A DNA stretch of 42,372 nt from an uncultured Clostridia bacterium (GTDB lineage Bacteria > Bacillota > Clostridia > Christensenellales > Aristaeellaceae), in NCBI GenBank assembly GCA_934630975.1, contig CAKTXH010000008.1:1-42372 (forward strand), written 5' to 3'. The notes under the pieces are model-generated. The model made no database searches. It was not told the DNA's origin and saw nothing but the letters and a program-made list of their open reading frames with translations. A program made the position numbers and the translations under genes. Below, in pieces: positions 23,481-30,589 of this stretch (the stretch's first letter is position 1; every line of letters starts with the position of its first letter).

Positions 23481-24625
23481 TCCGCCTTTTCCATTCGAAT
23501 TTCATGCGTATCAAACCGCCGTTTTTCCCAACACTCATACGCGCGGAGGGTGTAGCGGTCGGCCTTTTCGCTGAGCGACAGCGTGCCGATCTGCCGGAAA
23601 TGCGTGTCGTCCACGGGCTCGACCGATCTCGCGCCGGAAAACCCCTCTTTCAGCCGCTGGTCATACGGCTGTTCTTCCCTGCTATTCGGGTCGATAAATT
23701 CAAACCAGAGGCCGTCGTCCGTCTGCGCAAATTTTTCAGCGTCCACAACGGTATATTCGATGGCATAATCCAATTCCAGCGGCTTGGCCGCCATCGTCAC
23801 CCGATCAACCCGAACGCCGATGCTCTCGTATTCGACAGGCTCGACGCTGACGCTTGTTTCCTCCTCTACGGCGGATGTTTTCGCCGTGAAATGGAACTTC
23901 AATTCCGCCATCGGTTTCTGGTTCACGTTCATCCTGCCGTCTTTTTCCTCATACTTGAACGCCCGGACGGACACCGTGATTTCGCGTTCCGCCTTTTCCT
24001 GTTCAAACACGATGGATTCGTAAAACGTCAGCGTTCCGTCATCCTGCAAATGGGCTTCGCAAGACGTATTCTGATCGTCGCTTTCGTCATAGACGCTTGC
24101 CACGATATAATACGCATCCGTATAATTTTCCGCCTTGTAAACATCCAGAATCGTTCGGTCATCCGTTCCGCTTTCATCGTGTCTCATCCACGCCCATTTT
24201 TCCTCGTCGTCCAAGCCGTAATCAAGACCCGTAAGCAGCGGCTTTTCGCCGTCCATGTTGATATCCACCGTCGCCCACAGCCTGTGGCCGTCGTAAACGA
24301 CTTCTCGCACCGCGGCATGCAGGCCGTCCCGCTCGTCCGACGCGATATCCGTCTGTACATAGTCGCCGGCGTTTTCGGGAAACGTCGCTTCCGAATAACT
24401 GAGAAAATCAAGCACACCCTTGCGGTTCGCCACCGCCAGCGCGACGGCCACGGCCAACACGGCCGCAAGCGCAAAAACCAGCGCAACAGAAAATTTACGT
24501 TTCATTTTCGGACTCCTTTCCTCGCTGCCGCGCATCGCGTAAAGCGTCTTGGCGCGCAGCTCGGGGGAGAGGTGCACGGCGTTCATCGACCCGCGCAGCG
24601 CATCCGAAATCTCTTTTTCCTTCAT
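23477..24625 (-). CDS. anti-sigma factor, DUF4179-like
   Basis: A 382-residue membrane protein. The short cytoplasmic N-terminus (residues 1-43, EISDALRGSMNAVHLSPELR) has the style of an anti-sigma domain, followed by basic KMKRK and one span (about 44-67). The extracytoplasmic part begins like DUF4179 (VREVVYDGHRLWATVDINMDGE) and continues as Ig-like beta modules (VSVRAFKYEEKDGRMNV, IGVRVDRVTMAAKPLEL). It would hold the ECF factor at 24622-25122 at the membrane until an outside signal. Start and stop overlap the neighbours by 4 bp each. Confidence 0.82.
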   Translation of the reverse strand: MKEKEISDALRGSMNAVHLSPELRAKTLYAMRGSEERSPKMKRKFSVALVFALAAVLAVAVALAVANRKGVLDFLSYSEATFPENAGDYVQTDIASDERDGLHAAVREVVYDGHRLWATVDINMDGEKPLLTGLDYGLDDEEKWAWMRHDESGTDDRTILDVYKAENYTDAYYIVASVYDESDDQNTSCEAHLQDDGTLTFYESIVFEQEKAEREITVSVRAFKYEEKDGRMNVNQKPMAELKFHFTAKTSAVEEETSVSVEPVEYESIGVRVDRVTMAAKPLELDYAIEYTVVDAEKFAQTDDGLWFEFIDPNSREEQPYDQRLKEGFSGARSVEPVDDTHFRQIGTLSLSEKADRYTLRAYECWEKRRFDTHEIRMEKAE

Positions 24626-25122
24626 GCGTCCTTTCCCCCTTCCATGTCGATTTTCAGCATCGCCCGCGCGCGCCGCAATCTGCTGGATACGGAATTCTGC
24701 GGAATGTGCAGCGCTTCGGCGATTTCACGAACTTTCATCTGTTTATAGTAAAAGAGCACGACGGTTTCGCGGTATTTGCCCGGAAGCGCCAGCACGGAAG
24801 CCGTCAGCTCCCGAAGGCGCTCGTCCTCCTGCCCGGCCAATTCCGGCATAACCTCCAGCGGCACGCTGCGCCTGCGCATGCGCATCCAGCCGCTTCTGAG
24901 CATATCCCGGCAGGTATTGACCGCAATGTGGAACAGCCACGTCTTTACGCCGCTCTCCCCGCGAAAATCCGGCAGTGCGCGCCACGCCTTCACCATCGTC
25001 TCCTGAAACGCGTCCTCGGCAAGCTGCCTGTCGCCCAGATAGAGCAGGCAGAGCCGAAGCAGCTCGTCGCCGTAAGCGTCGATCAGCGTTTCCGCCGTCC
25101 ACGCCTGCTTGGGGCTGATCAA
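24622..25122 (-). CDS. ECF-type RNA polymerase sigma factor
   Basis: About 166 residues from the TTG at 25122, the normal size for the group. Region 2 is seen in YGDELLRLCLLYLGDRQLAEDAFQETMVKAW and GVKTWLFHIAVNTCRD, and region 4 in LPGKYRETVVLFYYKQMKVREIAEALHIPQNSVSSRLRRARAML. The TTG has GAGGG seven bases upstream; in-frame GTG (25191) and ATG (25227) codons lie further up but have no ribosome binding site, and the ATG falls right behind a terminator. It overlaps the anti-sigma gene by 4 bp. The promoter at 25344-25372 is sigma-A-like, so the operon need not depend on itself. Confidence 0.85.
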   Translation of the reverse strand: MISPKQAWTAETLIDAYGDELLRLCLLYLGDRQLAEDAFQETMVKAWRALPDFRGESGVKTWLFHIAVNTCRDMLRSGWMRMRRRSVPLEVMPELAGQEDERLRELTASVLALPGKYRETVVLFYYKQMKVREIAEALHIPQNSVSSRLRRARAMLKIDMEGGKDA

Positions 25123-25229
25123 AGGGAATCCCTCGCTTTCCTCGCCCGGCGCGTCCGCCGAGCGGCTTTTTCTGTTTCCTTCGTGTTTCACCTGTATAGA
25201 CGATGGGAAAGGGGCGTTTTGTTGCATGG

Positions 25230-25337
25230 GAAAAAAATAAACCGCCTCGCAGATACCAGCTGCTTGGCGGTTTTGTTGGGCTTTTAGCCTAACTAAATTG
25301 TCGCGGTGGTGTTCCATCCTGTAGGCGGCTCCTACTT
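25230..25337 (-). ncRNA. structured leader or small RNA ending in an intrinsic terminator, upstream of the ECF sigma gene
   Basis: From the promoter at 25344-25372 the transcript would fold into hairpin GTAGG-AGCCG-CCTAC, then GTTAGGC-TAAAA-GCCCAAC (one mismatch), then a terminator: AACCGCC (25246-25240) and GGCGGTT (25272-25266) arms around an inner GCAG/CTGC helix, followed by TTTATTTTTTT. The sigma coding start is about 110 nt further on. It can be an attenuator or a separate RNA of about 107 nt. Confidence 0.6.
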
Positions 25338-25343
25338 GTCTAT

Positions 25344-25372
25344 ATTTTAGCATCTTTCCGGCCGCTCGTCAA
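25344..25372 (-). promoter_or_regulatory. sigma-A promoter of the ECF leader
   Basis: On the minus strand TTGACG (25372-25367) and TAAAAT (25349-25344) are exactly 17 bp apart. The start is near 25337. Confidence 0.75.
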
Positions 25373-25387
25373 GGAGCGGCTTTTGTT

Positions 25388-26161
25388 TTACAGCTCAATC
25401 TTCTTTTCTCCGCTCAGCTTCACCAGTCCGCCCATTTCAATCTGCGCGGCGTGTCCCGCCCGCATGGCGACGCGGGCTTCCAGCCGCCCGCCAGGCTCGT
25501 CAAAGGCAAAGGCATGCATGCCGTCCGCGAGGGTTCTCGCCAGATACCATGCCAGCGCAACCGTGCCCGAGCCGCAGCTGCTCTCCCACACGCGCGTATC
25601 GGTTGCGGCGACATAGACCAGCGGCGTCATTCGATCTTCCTGCACAAAGAGCACGCCCTGCGCGTCCTGCTTCGGCATGACGGCCAGCACACGCTCGGCC
25701 AGCGCGGGCGACGGCGCGGCGTTCAGCATAAGCGCGTGGTCAATGCCCTCCATGCGCACCAGCGGGATCTCCCGCCCGTCCACATCGAGCGTTTCCAGCG
25801 CGTAAGGCAAGGGCATTTGCGCATAAGCGCGACAGCTTGACAAATCAATTTCAACCGGCACGGGATTTTTCGCCCCGCTGATGGCGACGGAGAGCCGCGT
25901 TTCGCCTTTTCCGCGCACCTTGGCCGCATAGCAGGCGAACGCGCGCGCCGCATTGCCACAGAATTCGCCGCCCATCATGCACAGGCGCGGCAAATCGCCC
26001 GTCAGGGACGCTTCATCCGCAAAGCCGACCTGTTCGAATCCTTCCGGGCAGCGCGCCATCATGCGGGCGGCGACCTCGGCGCGGGCCTGCGGCTCGACGG
26101 GCGAAAGGACGATGGCGGTCAGGTTTCCGGCGGGGTCTGCGGGGATATAGCGGATGATCAT
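25388..26161 (-). CDS. DapF-fold amino-acid racemase/epimerase, CntK-like
   Basis: A 257-residue PLP-independent racemase with the two catalytic cysteines in GGEFCGNAARAF (C68) and ESSCGSGTVALA (C196). Details match the histidine racemase CntK of staphylopine synthesis better than diaminopimelate epimerase: YIPADPAGN at the start, FEQVGF, AISGAKNPVPVEI, the QGVLFVQEDRMTPLVYV stretch and DEPGGRLEA. Partner genes cntL and cntM are not in the window, so the product may be D-histidine for another use, or another D-amino acid. The ATG has AGAGAGGG. It has its own promoter at 26200-26228. Confidence 0.75.
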   Translation of the reverse strand: MIIRYIPADPAGNLTAIVLSPVEPQARAEVAARMMARCPEGFEQVGFADEASLTGDLPRLCMMGGEFCGNAARAFACYAAKVRGKGETRLSVAISGAKNPVPVEIDLSSCRAYAQMPLPYALETLDVDGREIPLVRMEGIDHALMLNAAPSPALAERVLAVMPKQDAQGVLFVQEDRMTPLVYVAATDTRVWESSCGSGTVALAWYLARTLADGMHAFAFDEPGGRLEARVAMRAGHAAQIEMGGLVKLSGEKKIEL

Positions 26162-26199
26162 GGCGGGTTTCCCTCTCTCAAGCTTTAGCGTTGTAAAGC

Positions 26200-26228
26200 A
26201 TTATAGCGCAAATCCTCCGGCATGGCAA
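26200..26228 (-). promoter_or_regulatory. promoter of the CntK-like racemase gene
   Basis: On the minus strand TTGCCA (26228-26223, 5 of 6) and TATAAT (26205-26200) with a 17-bp spacer; start near 26193. The -35 lies within the loop of the hairpin at 26210-26240. Confidence 0.7.
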
Positions 26229-26240
26229 GCCGGAGGATTT
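26210..26240 (-). terminator. hairpin after the MerR gene
   Basis: A 12-bp perfect inverted repeat, AAATCCTCCGGC and GCCGGAGGATTT, with a seven-base loop, 18 bp after the MerR stop. Only a short ATTT follows, so termination would rely on the strong stem. Confidence 0.6.
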
Positions 26241-26257
26241 CGTCTACCCCCGCCGAT

Positions 26258-27058
26258 TCAGTTTTCAGCAAGCGGCAGATAAAACGTCGCGCAGAAATAA
26301 AGATGCTCCTGATGGTTTTCCGTCGCCAGATGCAGCCCCACATACGGCTGATCCTCCGCCACGGCATAACCCGCCTTTTGGCAGAGCGTCGTCAACTCCG
26401 GCATGGCTTCGTCATCCCACGGCTGACATGGAAACCGATGGATCACCCGCACGCAGCGCGCCGGTTCGAGCAGCCGCGTGTGTTCCAGCGGCAGGTTCCA
26501 TGCCGCGCAGGCCGCGTCGTTCGCGCAGAGACGGAAGGTCTTTTCGCTGCCCGGCGCGGGCTTTCGGGCGAAGCTGATGCGCGTATCCGGCATGGCGGCG
26601 ATAAACTGTTCCAGCGAGCGGCGGCTTTTGAAATCCACCGCATCCAGCTCGCTGAGCGACGGACTGAGCAGGCGCATGGGCGGTCTGTCGCAGATCGTCG
26701 GCTCATCCAGATGGCTTTGCGCGTAGGCCAGCCGCGCCTCAAACGTGCCGAGCGCTTCCGCGCGGCGGCGCAGCAGCTCGCTCTGTTCCAGCAGCGCATC
26801 TTTTTGGGCGAGAATCTGCCCGCGCAGGCCGGAAAGATCGTCCTCCTTGAAAAAATGGGTGACGATATCCTGCACGGAGAAATCCGCCAGCCGATATTTT
26901 TTGAAAGACAGCAGCAGAATCAGCTGATCCTCGTCGTAATAGCGCGTGCCGTTTTCGCTCTTTTTCGGGGTGACGACGCCCTCCTGCTCGTAAAAGCGAA
27001 GCGCCTGCGTGGTCAGCCCCAGCAGCCGCGCGACCTCGCCGATCTTGTAATTCGTCAT
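26258..27058 (-). CDS. MerR-family transcriptional regulator with a GyrI-like effector domain
   Basis: A 266-residue regulator. The winged HTH is at residues 1-70 (YKIGEVARLLGLTTQALRFYEQEG, RYYDEDQLILL), the dimerising coiled coil at about 75-110, and a C-terminal GyrI-like ligand-binding part from about 120 to 266 ending in the beta-rich EHLYFCATFYLPL. This is the BmrR/BltR-type plan; such proteins bind small hydrophobic or cationic compounds and activate export genes. The ATG overlaps the stop of the VanZ-like gene by 4 bp (ATGA), so the two are one operon and the VanZ-like protein may be a target. Confidence 0.87.
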   Translation of the reverse strand: MTNYKIGEVARLLGLTTQALRFYEQEGVVTPKKSENGTRYYDEDQLILLLSFKKYRLADFSVQDIVTHFFKEDDLSGLRGQILAQKDALLEQSELLRRRAEALGTFEARLAYAQSHLDEPTICDRPPMRLLSPSLSELDAVDFKSRRSLEQFIAAMPDTRISFARKPAPGSEKTFRLCANDAACAAWNLPLEHTRLLEPARCVRVIHRFPCQPWDDEAMPELTTLCQKAGYAVAEDQPYVGLHLATENHQEHLYFCATFYLPLAEN

Positions 27059-27516
27059 GGCTTTTTCTCCCCTTTCCCGCGCCCGATGCGCAGCGCCGCC
27101 GCCCGAATCCCCAGCGCAATCGACGCGCCGGCGGTGTCAATCATCACATCGACGGGGCTTGGGCCGCGCCCGTCGGAAAAGCACTGGTGAAACTCGTCGC
27201 TGGCGGCATAGGCCGCGCAGACAATCAGCGCCGTAACCGCCGGGCGTTTCGCGCCGCTGAGCGAAAGCGCGTGCGCCCACAGCCAGAAGAGAATCGCGTA
27301 TTCGCCCATGTGCGCGCATTTGCGGACGACCAATTCCAACGTGTCCGTCGGAATCCGCTCCGCCGTCTGCGCGCCCAGCACGAAGGTCAGCGCCTTTTCA
27401 ATCAGCTCGGTCACAAAGCCGCTCTGCTCCCCGGAAACGCCGCCCGGCATGGCGGACATCATAAAAATCACCAGCATCCAGAGGACGCAGAGCGCCCACG
27501 CCGCCGCTTTTTTCAT
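27055..27516 (-). CDS. VanZ-family membrane protein
   Basis: A 153-residue protein with four likely spans. Family motifs are RKCAHMGEYAILFWLW after an acidic loop, and SDEFHQCFSDGRGPSPVDVMIDTAG before the last span. VanZ itself raises teicoplanin resistance by an unknown route; most relatives are uncharacterised envelope proteins. The ATG has AGAGAGG. The gene is coupled to the MerR regulator by a 4-bp overlap. Confidence 0.9.
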   Translation of the reverse strand: MKKAAAWALCVLWMLVIFMMSAMPGGVSGEQSGFVTELIEKALTFVLGAQTAERIPTDTLELVVRKCAHMGEYAILFWLWAHALSLSGAKRPAVTALIVCAAYAASDEFHQCFSDGRGPSPVDVMIDTAGASIALGIRAAALRIGRGKGEKKP

Positions 27517-27619
27517 GGCTTAAAACCTCTCTTCCGAAAAAAACCTTTCAATCATCATAGCACAGCGGCGCGAAAAAGGAAAGAAGCGCCGTCCTTTCCG
27601 CCGCGCAAAAATCAGCCGC

Positions 27620-27634
27620 TTGCCAAAATGGCAA
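27620..27634. promoter_or_regulatory. 15-bp palindrome upstream of the M23-gene promoter
   Basis: TTGCCA-AAA-TGGCAA lies 7 bp upstream of the -35 at 27642. It is placed like an activator or repressor site; the regulator is unknown. Confidence 0.4.
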
Positions 27635-27641
27635 AAAATGC

Positions 27642-27669
27642 TTGAGTTTTCATCACCTTCTGGTATAAT
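27642..27669 (+). promoter_or_regulatory. sigma-A promoter of the M23 peptidase gene
   Basis: TTGAGT (27642-27647) and TATAAT (27664-27669) with a 16-bp spacer and a TG one base before the -10. The start is near 27676. Confidence 0.75.
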
Positions 27670-27735
27670 GAAGGGAGAAAACGATTCCCGGCGTCCGCTT
27701 TGGGGCGCTTAATGTTGATCATCGGAGGGCATACC

Positions 27736-28818
27736 ATGAAAAACAAATGGATCGCGGCGCTCGCTCTGGCGGGCCTGCTTTTGACCACGGGCGCTTATGC
27801 CGAAAGCACGCCGGCGGAAACCGCCGCCCCCGTTCAGGCGGAAGCGACGGCCGAGCCGCAGCACCAGCTGGCGGTTACGACCAAATACCGCTATTTCATC
27901 AGCGAATACCGCTACATCCGCGAGCGCAAGGTCTCCTATTACGATAACGTGTACGCCTACAATCACGGCGAATACAGCCTGACCCCGTTCGCCAGCACCG
28001 TGCCGGAGGAATATTTCGTCACCGACGAAACCGGCACGCTGGCCATCGCGCCGATCGTGCTGGATATCACCGACGCGATGCGCGAGCGCCTCTATGGCGC
28101 GGACGTGGGCGAAACCGCGCTCTATTACGGCCAGTATTGCGAGCGCGCGAAGGATCGCAAGGGCGTTTGGGGCTACACCGGCATCCACGAGGGCATCGAC
28201 TTTGTGAACGTCAAGGGCGCGCCGCTGTACGCGATTCTGGGCGGCGAAGTGACGCGCGGCGCGGATAAAAACGGCACCGTCGCCATCTACAACGCCGAGT
28301 ATGACGTAACGCTGCTCTATCTGCACTGCGAAAACAGCATCGTCCGCCGCGGCGACACCGTGGAAGCGGGCGATATGATCGCCAAGGAGGGCAAGACGAA
28401 CCTCAGCGGCAGTTCGCAGACGCATTACACCCATGTGGAACTGCGTCAGGGCCGCCACACCTCCTCCAGCCCGTACCGCGACATCGTGCTGACCAGCGAC
28501 TGCCCCTATGCCGTGATGCAGCAGGCGCTGGGCGTGGTGGAATCCGGCCGTCAGCCGATCACCGCCGCCGCCGTGACGCAGGCGCAGCGCATGCGCGAGG
28601 AAGCCGAAGCGAAAGCCAGAGCCGAAGCGGAAGCCGCGCAGAAGGCCGCCGAGGAAGAAGCCAAAGCGCAGGCCGAGGCCGAACTGAATTCGGATATCAC
28701 GCTGGTGGACAGCCTGCCGGGCACGACCGCCGGTTACGGCTTCGGCGACGCAACGACCGCGCCGCAGGCCACCGCAACCCCGGTGCCGGAAGCCACGCTG
28801 CCGCCGACGAATCCCTGA
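27736..28818 (+). CDS. exported M23-family peptidase-like protein
   Basis: A 360-residue protein with a signal peptide (1-22, MKNKWIAALALAGLLLTTGA). The LytM/M23 domain (about 145-255) has HEGIDF (H151, D155), YLHCENSIVRRGDTVEAGDM with H197, and THYTHVELRQG near 229. The family cuts glycine- or peptide-bridges in peptidoglycan. The usual final motif is HxH; here it is HxxH (H230, H233), so one catalytic histidine is shifted and activity is uncertain. A coiled-coil-like Ala/Glu/Lys stretch (about 275-318) and a Thr/Pro-rich end follow. The ATG has CGGAGGG. It is monocistronic, with a terminator at 28854-28897. Confidence 0.85.
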   Translation: MKNKWIAALALAGLLLTTGAYAESTPAETAAPVQAEATAEPQHQLAVTTKYRYFISEYRYIRERKVSYYDNVYAYNHGEYSLTPFASTVPEEYFVTDETGTLAIAPIVLDITDAMRERLYGADVGETALYYGQYCERAKDRKGVWGYTGIHEGIDFVNVKGAPLYAILGGEVTRGADKNGTVAIYNAEYDVTLLYLHCENSIVRRGDTVEAGDMIAKEGKTNLSGSSQTHYTHVELRQGRHTSSSPYRDIVLTSDCPYAVMQQALGVVESGRQPITAAAVTQAQRMREEAEAKARAEAEAAQKAAEEEAKAQAEAELNSDITLVDSLPGTTAGYGFGDATTAPQATATPVPEATLPPTNP

Positions 28819-28853
28819 GCGGCCAAAACCGTCATTTTATCACACAATACCGC

Positions 28854-28897
28854 AAAAAGGCCCGCAAAGACGCGACAGCGACAAGAGGGCCTTTTTC
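28854..28897 (+). terminator. intrinsic terminator of the M23 gene
   Basis: AAAAAGGCCC (28854-28863) pairs with GGGCCTTTTT (28887-28896). The T-run forms part of the stem. Confidence 0.75.
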
Positions 28898-28904
28898 TTG
28901 ATGA

Positions 28905-28969
28905 TTTGCAAAACAAAGAGGGGAGTCTGAGGGACAACGTCCCTCAGGCAGGTTTGGGCGGCAGCCCAA
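28905..28969 (+). repeat. three-hairpin intergenic element, copy with weak first hairpin
   Basis: A TTTGCAAA remnant (28905-28912), linker AAAGAGGGGAGT, hairpin 2 CTGAGGGA-CAACG-TCCCTCAG (28927-28947), linker GCAGGTTT, hairpin 3 TTGGGC-GGCA-GCCCAA (28954-28969). It follows the same order as 8072-8147 and 9548-9623. Confidence 0.6.
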
Positions 28970-29001
28970 CGCACCCTTGAACCCTAAAGGAGGGATGCGG
29001 C

Positions 29002-29922
29002 TTGGTTCGCGTTCTGCGCTATCCGTATATGACCGGCCTCGCCTGCCTGAGCGCCATTGCCTGCGCCATCGCCCGCGATCTCTGTGTCGGCGAAGGGCTG
29101 ATCGGCTGGTCGCGCGTGCTGCTGGTATGCACGTTCGTGCTGCTCGGGCTGTGCTTCGCGCTGCTCTCCTGCCGCTTCTTTGTGGATGAAGTCGGCGTAG
29201 GCGTGGGCTTTCTGCTGCGCGTGCGCCGCACGCCGTGGCACGAGCTGGCCTCCGTCGGCGTGCTCAGCTGCAACAGCCGCCGAACCTATCTCTACGGCCT
29301 GTATCAGGGCTCGAGCGGCTTTCTGGAATTGCTTCACCGTGCGCCCGGCTGCGGAAACTGGGGCTTCGTCGTGCCGACCAGCAGGCGGCTGATCAGCGCG
29401 CTGCTCGATTTCTGCCCGGAGGAAATCGACTTCGCGCCCGCGCCGCACAAGCGCCCCGTCAATCCCCTCCGCCCGCTCTGGCATCAGGCCGCGATGTACA
29501 CGCTGCTGCTCATTCCCGGCGGCGCGCTGGCGCTTTTCACCGGCGCGATGATGCTTTCCCGCGCCAGCGAAATGACCTCAGCCTTTTCTGTCGTCGGCCT
29601 GACGTTCGCCGCCTGCGGCATGTTCGCCGCGGGGCTTTTCCTGCTCTATCGCGCGCTCGTCGCCGTCACCACCTGTCCGTGGATCAGCGAAGAAGGCGTT
29701 CGCGCGGGCGTCGGCGTGTATATGCCGTGGGAAGACGTGCGTTTCGGCTATGTCCACCGCCGCGCGCAGGTCAGCGGTATGTTTCTGCTCTCTGAGCCGT
29801 TGGAAAAGGCGGGCAAGCGCGGCGAAACGGCGGTCTACTGTCTCTCCCTGCCGGATACCTCCACCCTGCTGCTGGCGTATCTGACGTATTGCCCGTATGC
29901 GGAGAAGGGGATCAGTATTTAG
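29002..29922 (+). CDS. membrane protein with two PH-like segments
   Basis: A 306-residue protein starting at a TTG with AAAGGAGGG seven bases upstream; a nearby ATG at 28995 is in another frame. Two membrane hairpins (about 9-58 and 160-218) are each followed by a stretch of bacterial PH-domain style: FFVDEVGVGVGFLLRVRRTPWHELASVGV and ISEEGVRAGVGVYMPWEDVRFGYV, in which a strand pair is followed by the 'W-x-E/D' turn. The arrangement suggests an internal duplication of a YcxB-like unit. Function is unknown. It ends at a shared terminator with the convergent VanX-like gene. Confidence 0.75.
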   Translation: MVRVLRYPYMTGLACLSAIACAIARDLCVGEGLIGWSRVLLVCTFVLLGLCFALLSCRFFVDEVGVGVGFLLRVRRTPWHELASVGVLSCNSRRTYLYGLYQGSSGFLELLHRAPGCGNWGFVVPTSRRLISALLDFCPEEIDFAPAPHKRPVNPLRPLWHQAAMYTLLLIPGGALALFTGAMMLSRASEMTSAFSVVGLTFAACGMFAAGLFLLYRALVAVTTCPWISEEGVRAGVGVYMPWEDVRFGYVHRRAQVSGMFLLSEPLEKAGKRGETAVYCLSLPDTSTLLLAYLTYCPYAEKGISI

Positions 29923-29936
29923 CTTAGATAAAAGCA

Positions 29937-29978
29937 CAGCGCCGAGACGTTTTCTGTTCGTCTCGGCGCTGTATTTTT
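29937..29978. terminator. intrinsic terminator between convergent genes
   Basis: CAGCGCCGAGACG (29937-29949) pairs with CGTCTCGGCGCTG (29959-29971), followed by TATTTTTA. It lies after the rightward PH-like gene and just at the stop of the leftward VanX-like gene. Confidence 0.85.
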
Positions 29979-30585
29979 ATACAATTTCAAAATCAAAATA
30001 CGTCTGCGGATAGGGTTCGTCTTTCAGCCGATAATGCCACCATTCCTCGCTGTACGACTCAAACCCGGCCTCTTCCATGCCGCATTTGAGCCATGCGCGG
30101 TTTTCTTTTTGCACGGAAGTTAAGTTTGCATATTCGTGTGCGGAAATCGGGGAAAACCAATCAAACTCGCCGCCCATATCCAGCGGCGTTCCCTTCGCGT
30201 CGGTCAGGGTCAAATCGACGGTCGAGCCGCGCGAATGGCCGGAACGCCGCGCGATATATCCGCGCGGAAAAAGTTCCCGCTTCTCCAACGTCGGATAAAA
30301 TTCCGCCTTGCCGACGGTATCGTTTTCATCCTGCGCCCAGCGGACAAAATCATCCACCGCGCGCTGCGGGCGGTACGCGTCGTAAATCAGCAGGCGCAGC
30401 CCCTTTTTCGCAAAATCCGCCGCCGCTTTTTTCAGCGCCAGCGCGGCGGGCAGGGTCAGCACCGCGCGCGCCGCACGATATCCGTCGGCGGGGCGGCCCA
30501 TAAAATTGTGACTGCCTGCATAGCGGATATCTTCAAGCGCATCCGGGACGATATCGCGGACGTAAGCAAAGTTCTGGGGAAGCAT
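29977..30585 (-). CDS. VanX/DdpX-type D-Ala-D-Ala dipeptidase
   Basis: A 202-residue M15D zinc dipeptidase. The active-site pattern is complete: YDAYRPQ (R72), SGHSRGSTVDL (H117 and D124 as zinc ligands) and EWWHY (E181 catalytic, H184 zinc ligand), at nearly the same residue numbers as in enterococcal VanX. It splits D-Ala-D-Ala, either for wall turnover or glycopeptide tolerance. No vanH/vanA-type ligase or VanRS pair is nearby, so a housekeeping role is more likely. It starts 4 bp after the stop of fhs with a poor ribosome binding site, so it depends on readthrough from fhs. No signal peptide. Confidence 0.9.
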   Translation of the reverse strand: MLPQNFAYVRDIVPDALEDIRYAGSHNFMGRPADGYRAARAVLTLPAALALKKAAADFAKKGLRLLIYDAYRPQRAVDDFVRWAQDENDTVGKAEFYPTLEKRELFPRGYIARRSGHSRGSTVDLTLTDAKGTPLDMGGEFDWFSPISAHEYANLTSVQKENRAWLKCGMEEAGFESYSEEWWHYRLKDEPYPQTYFDFEIV

Positions 30586-30589
30586 CTTT

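Noticed and set aside
25230..25337. T-box riboswitch before the ECF sigma gene (GGATGGAACACCACCGCG resembles the T-box core)
   Set aside because: Only about 40 nt precede the motif, far too short for Stem I, the motif has an insertion, and the downstream gene is not an aminoacyl-tRNA or amino acid gene.
29977..30585. A vancomycin-resistance cluster (VanX-like plus VanZ-like genes)
   Set aside because: The two genes are 2.5 kb apart in different operons and no vanH, vanA-type ligase or VanRS pair is present.
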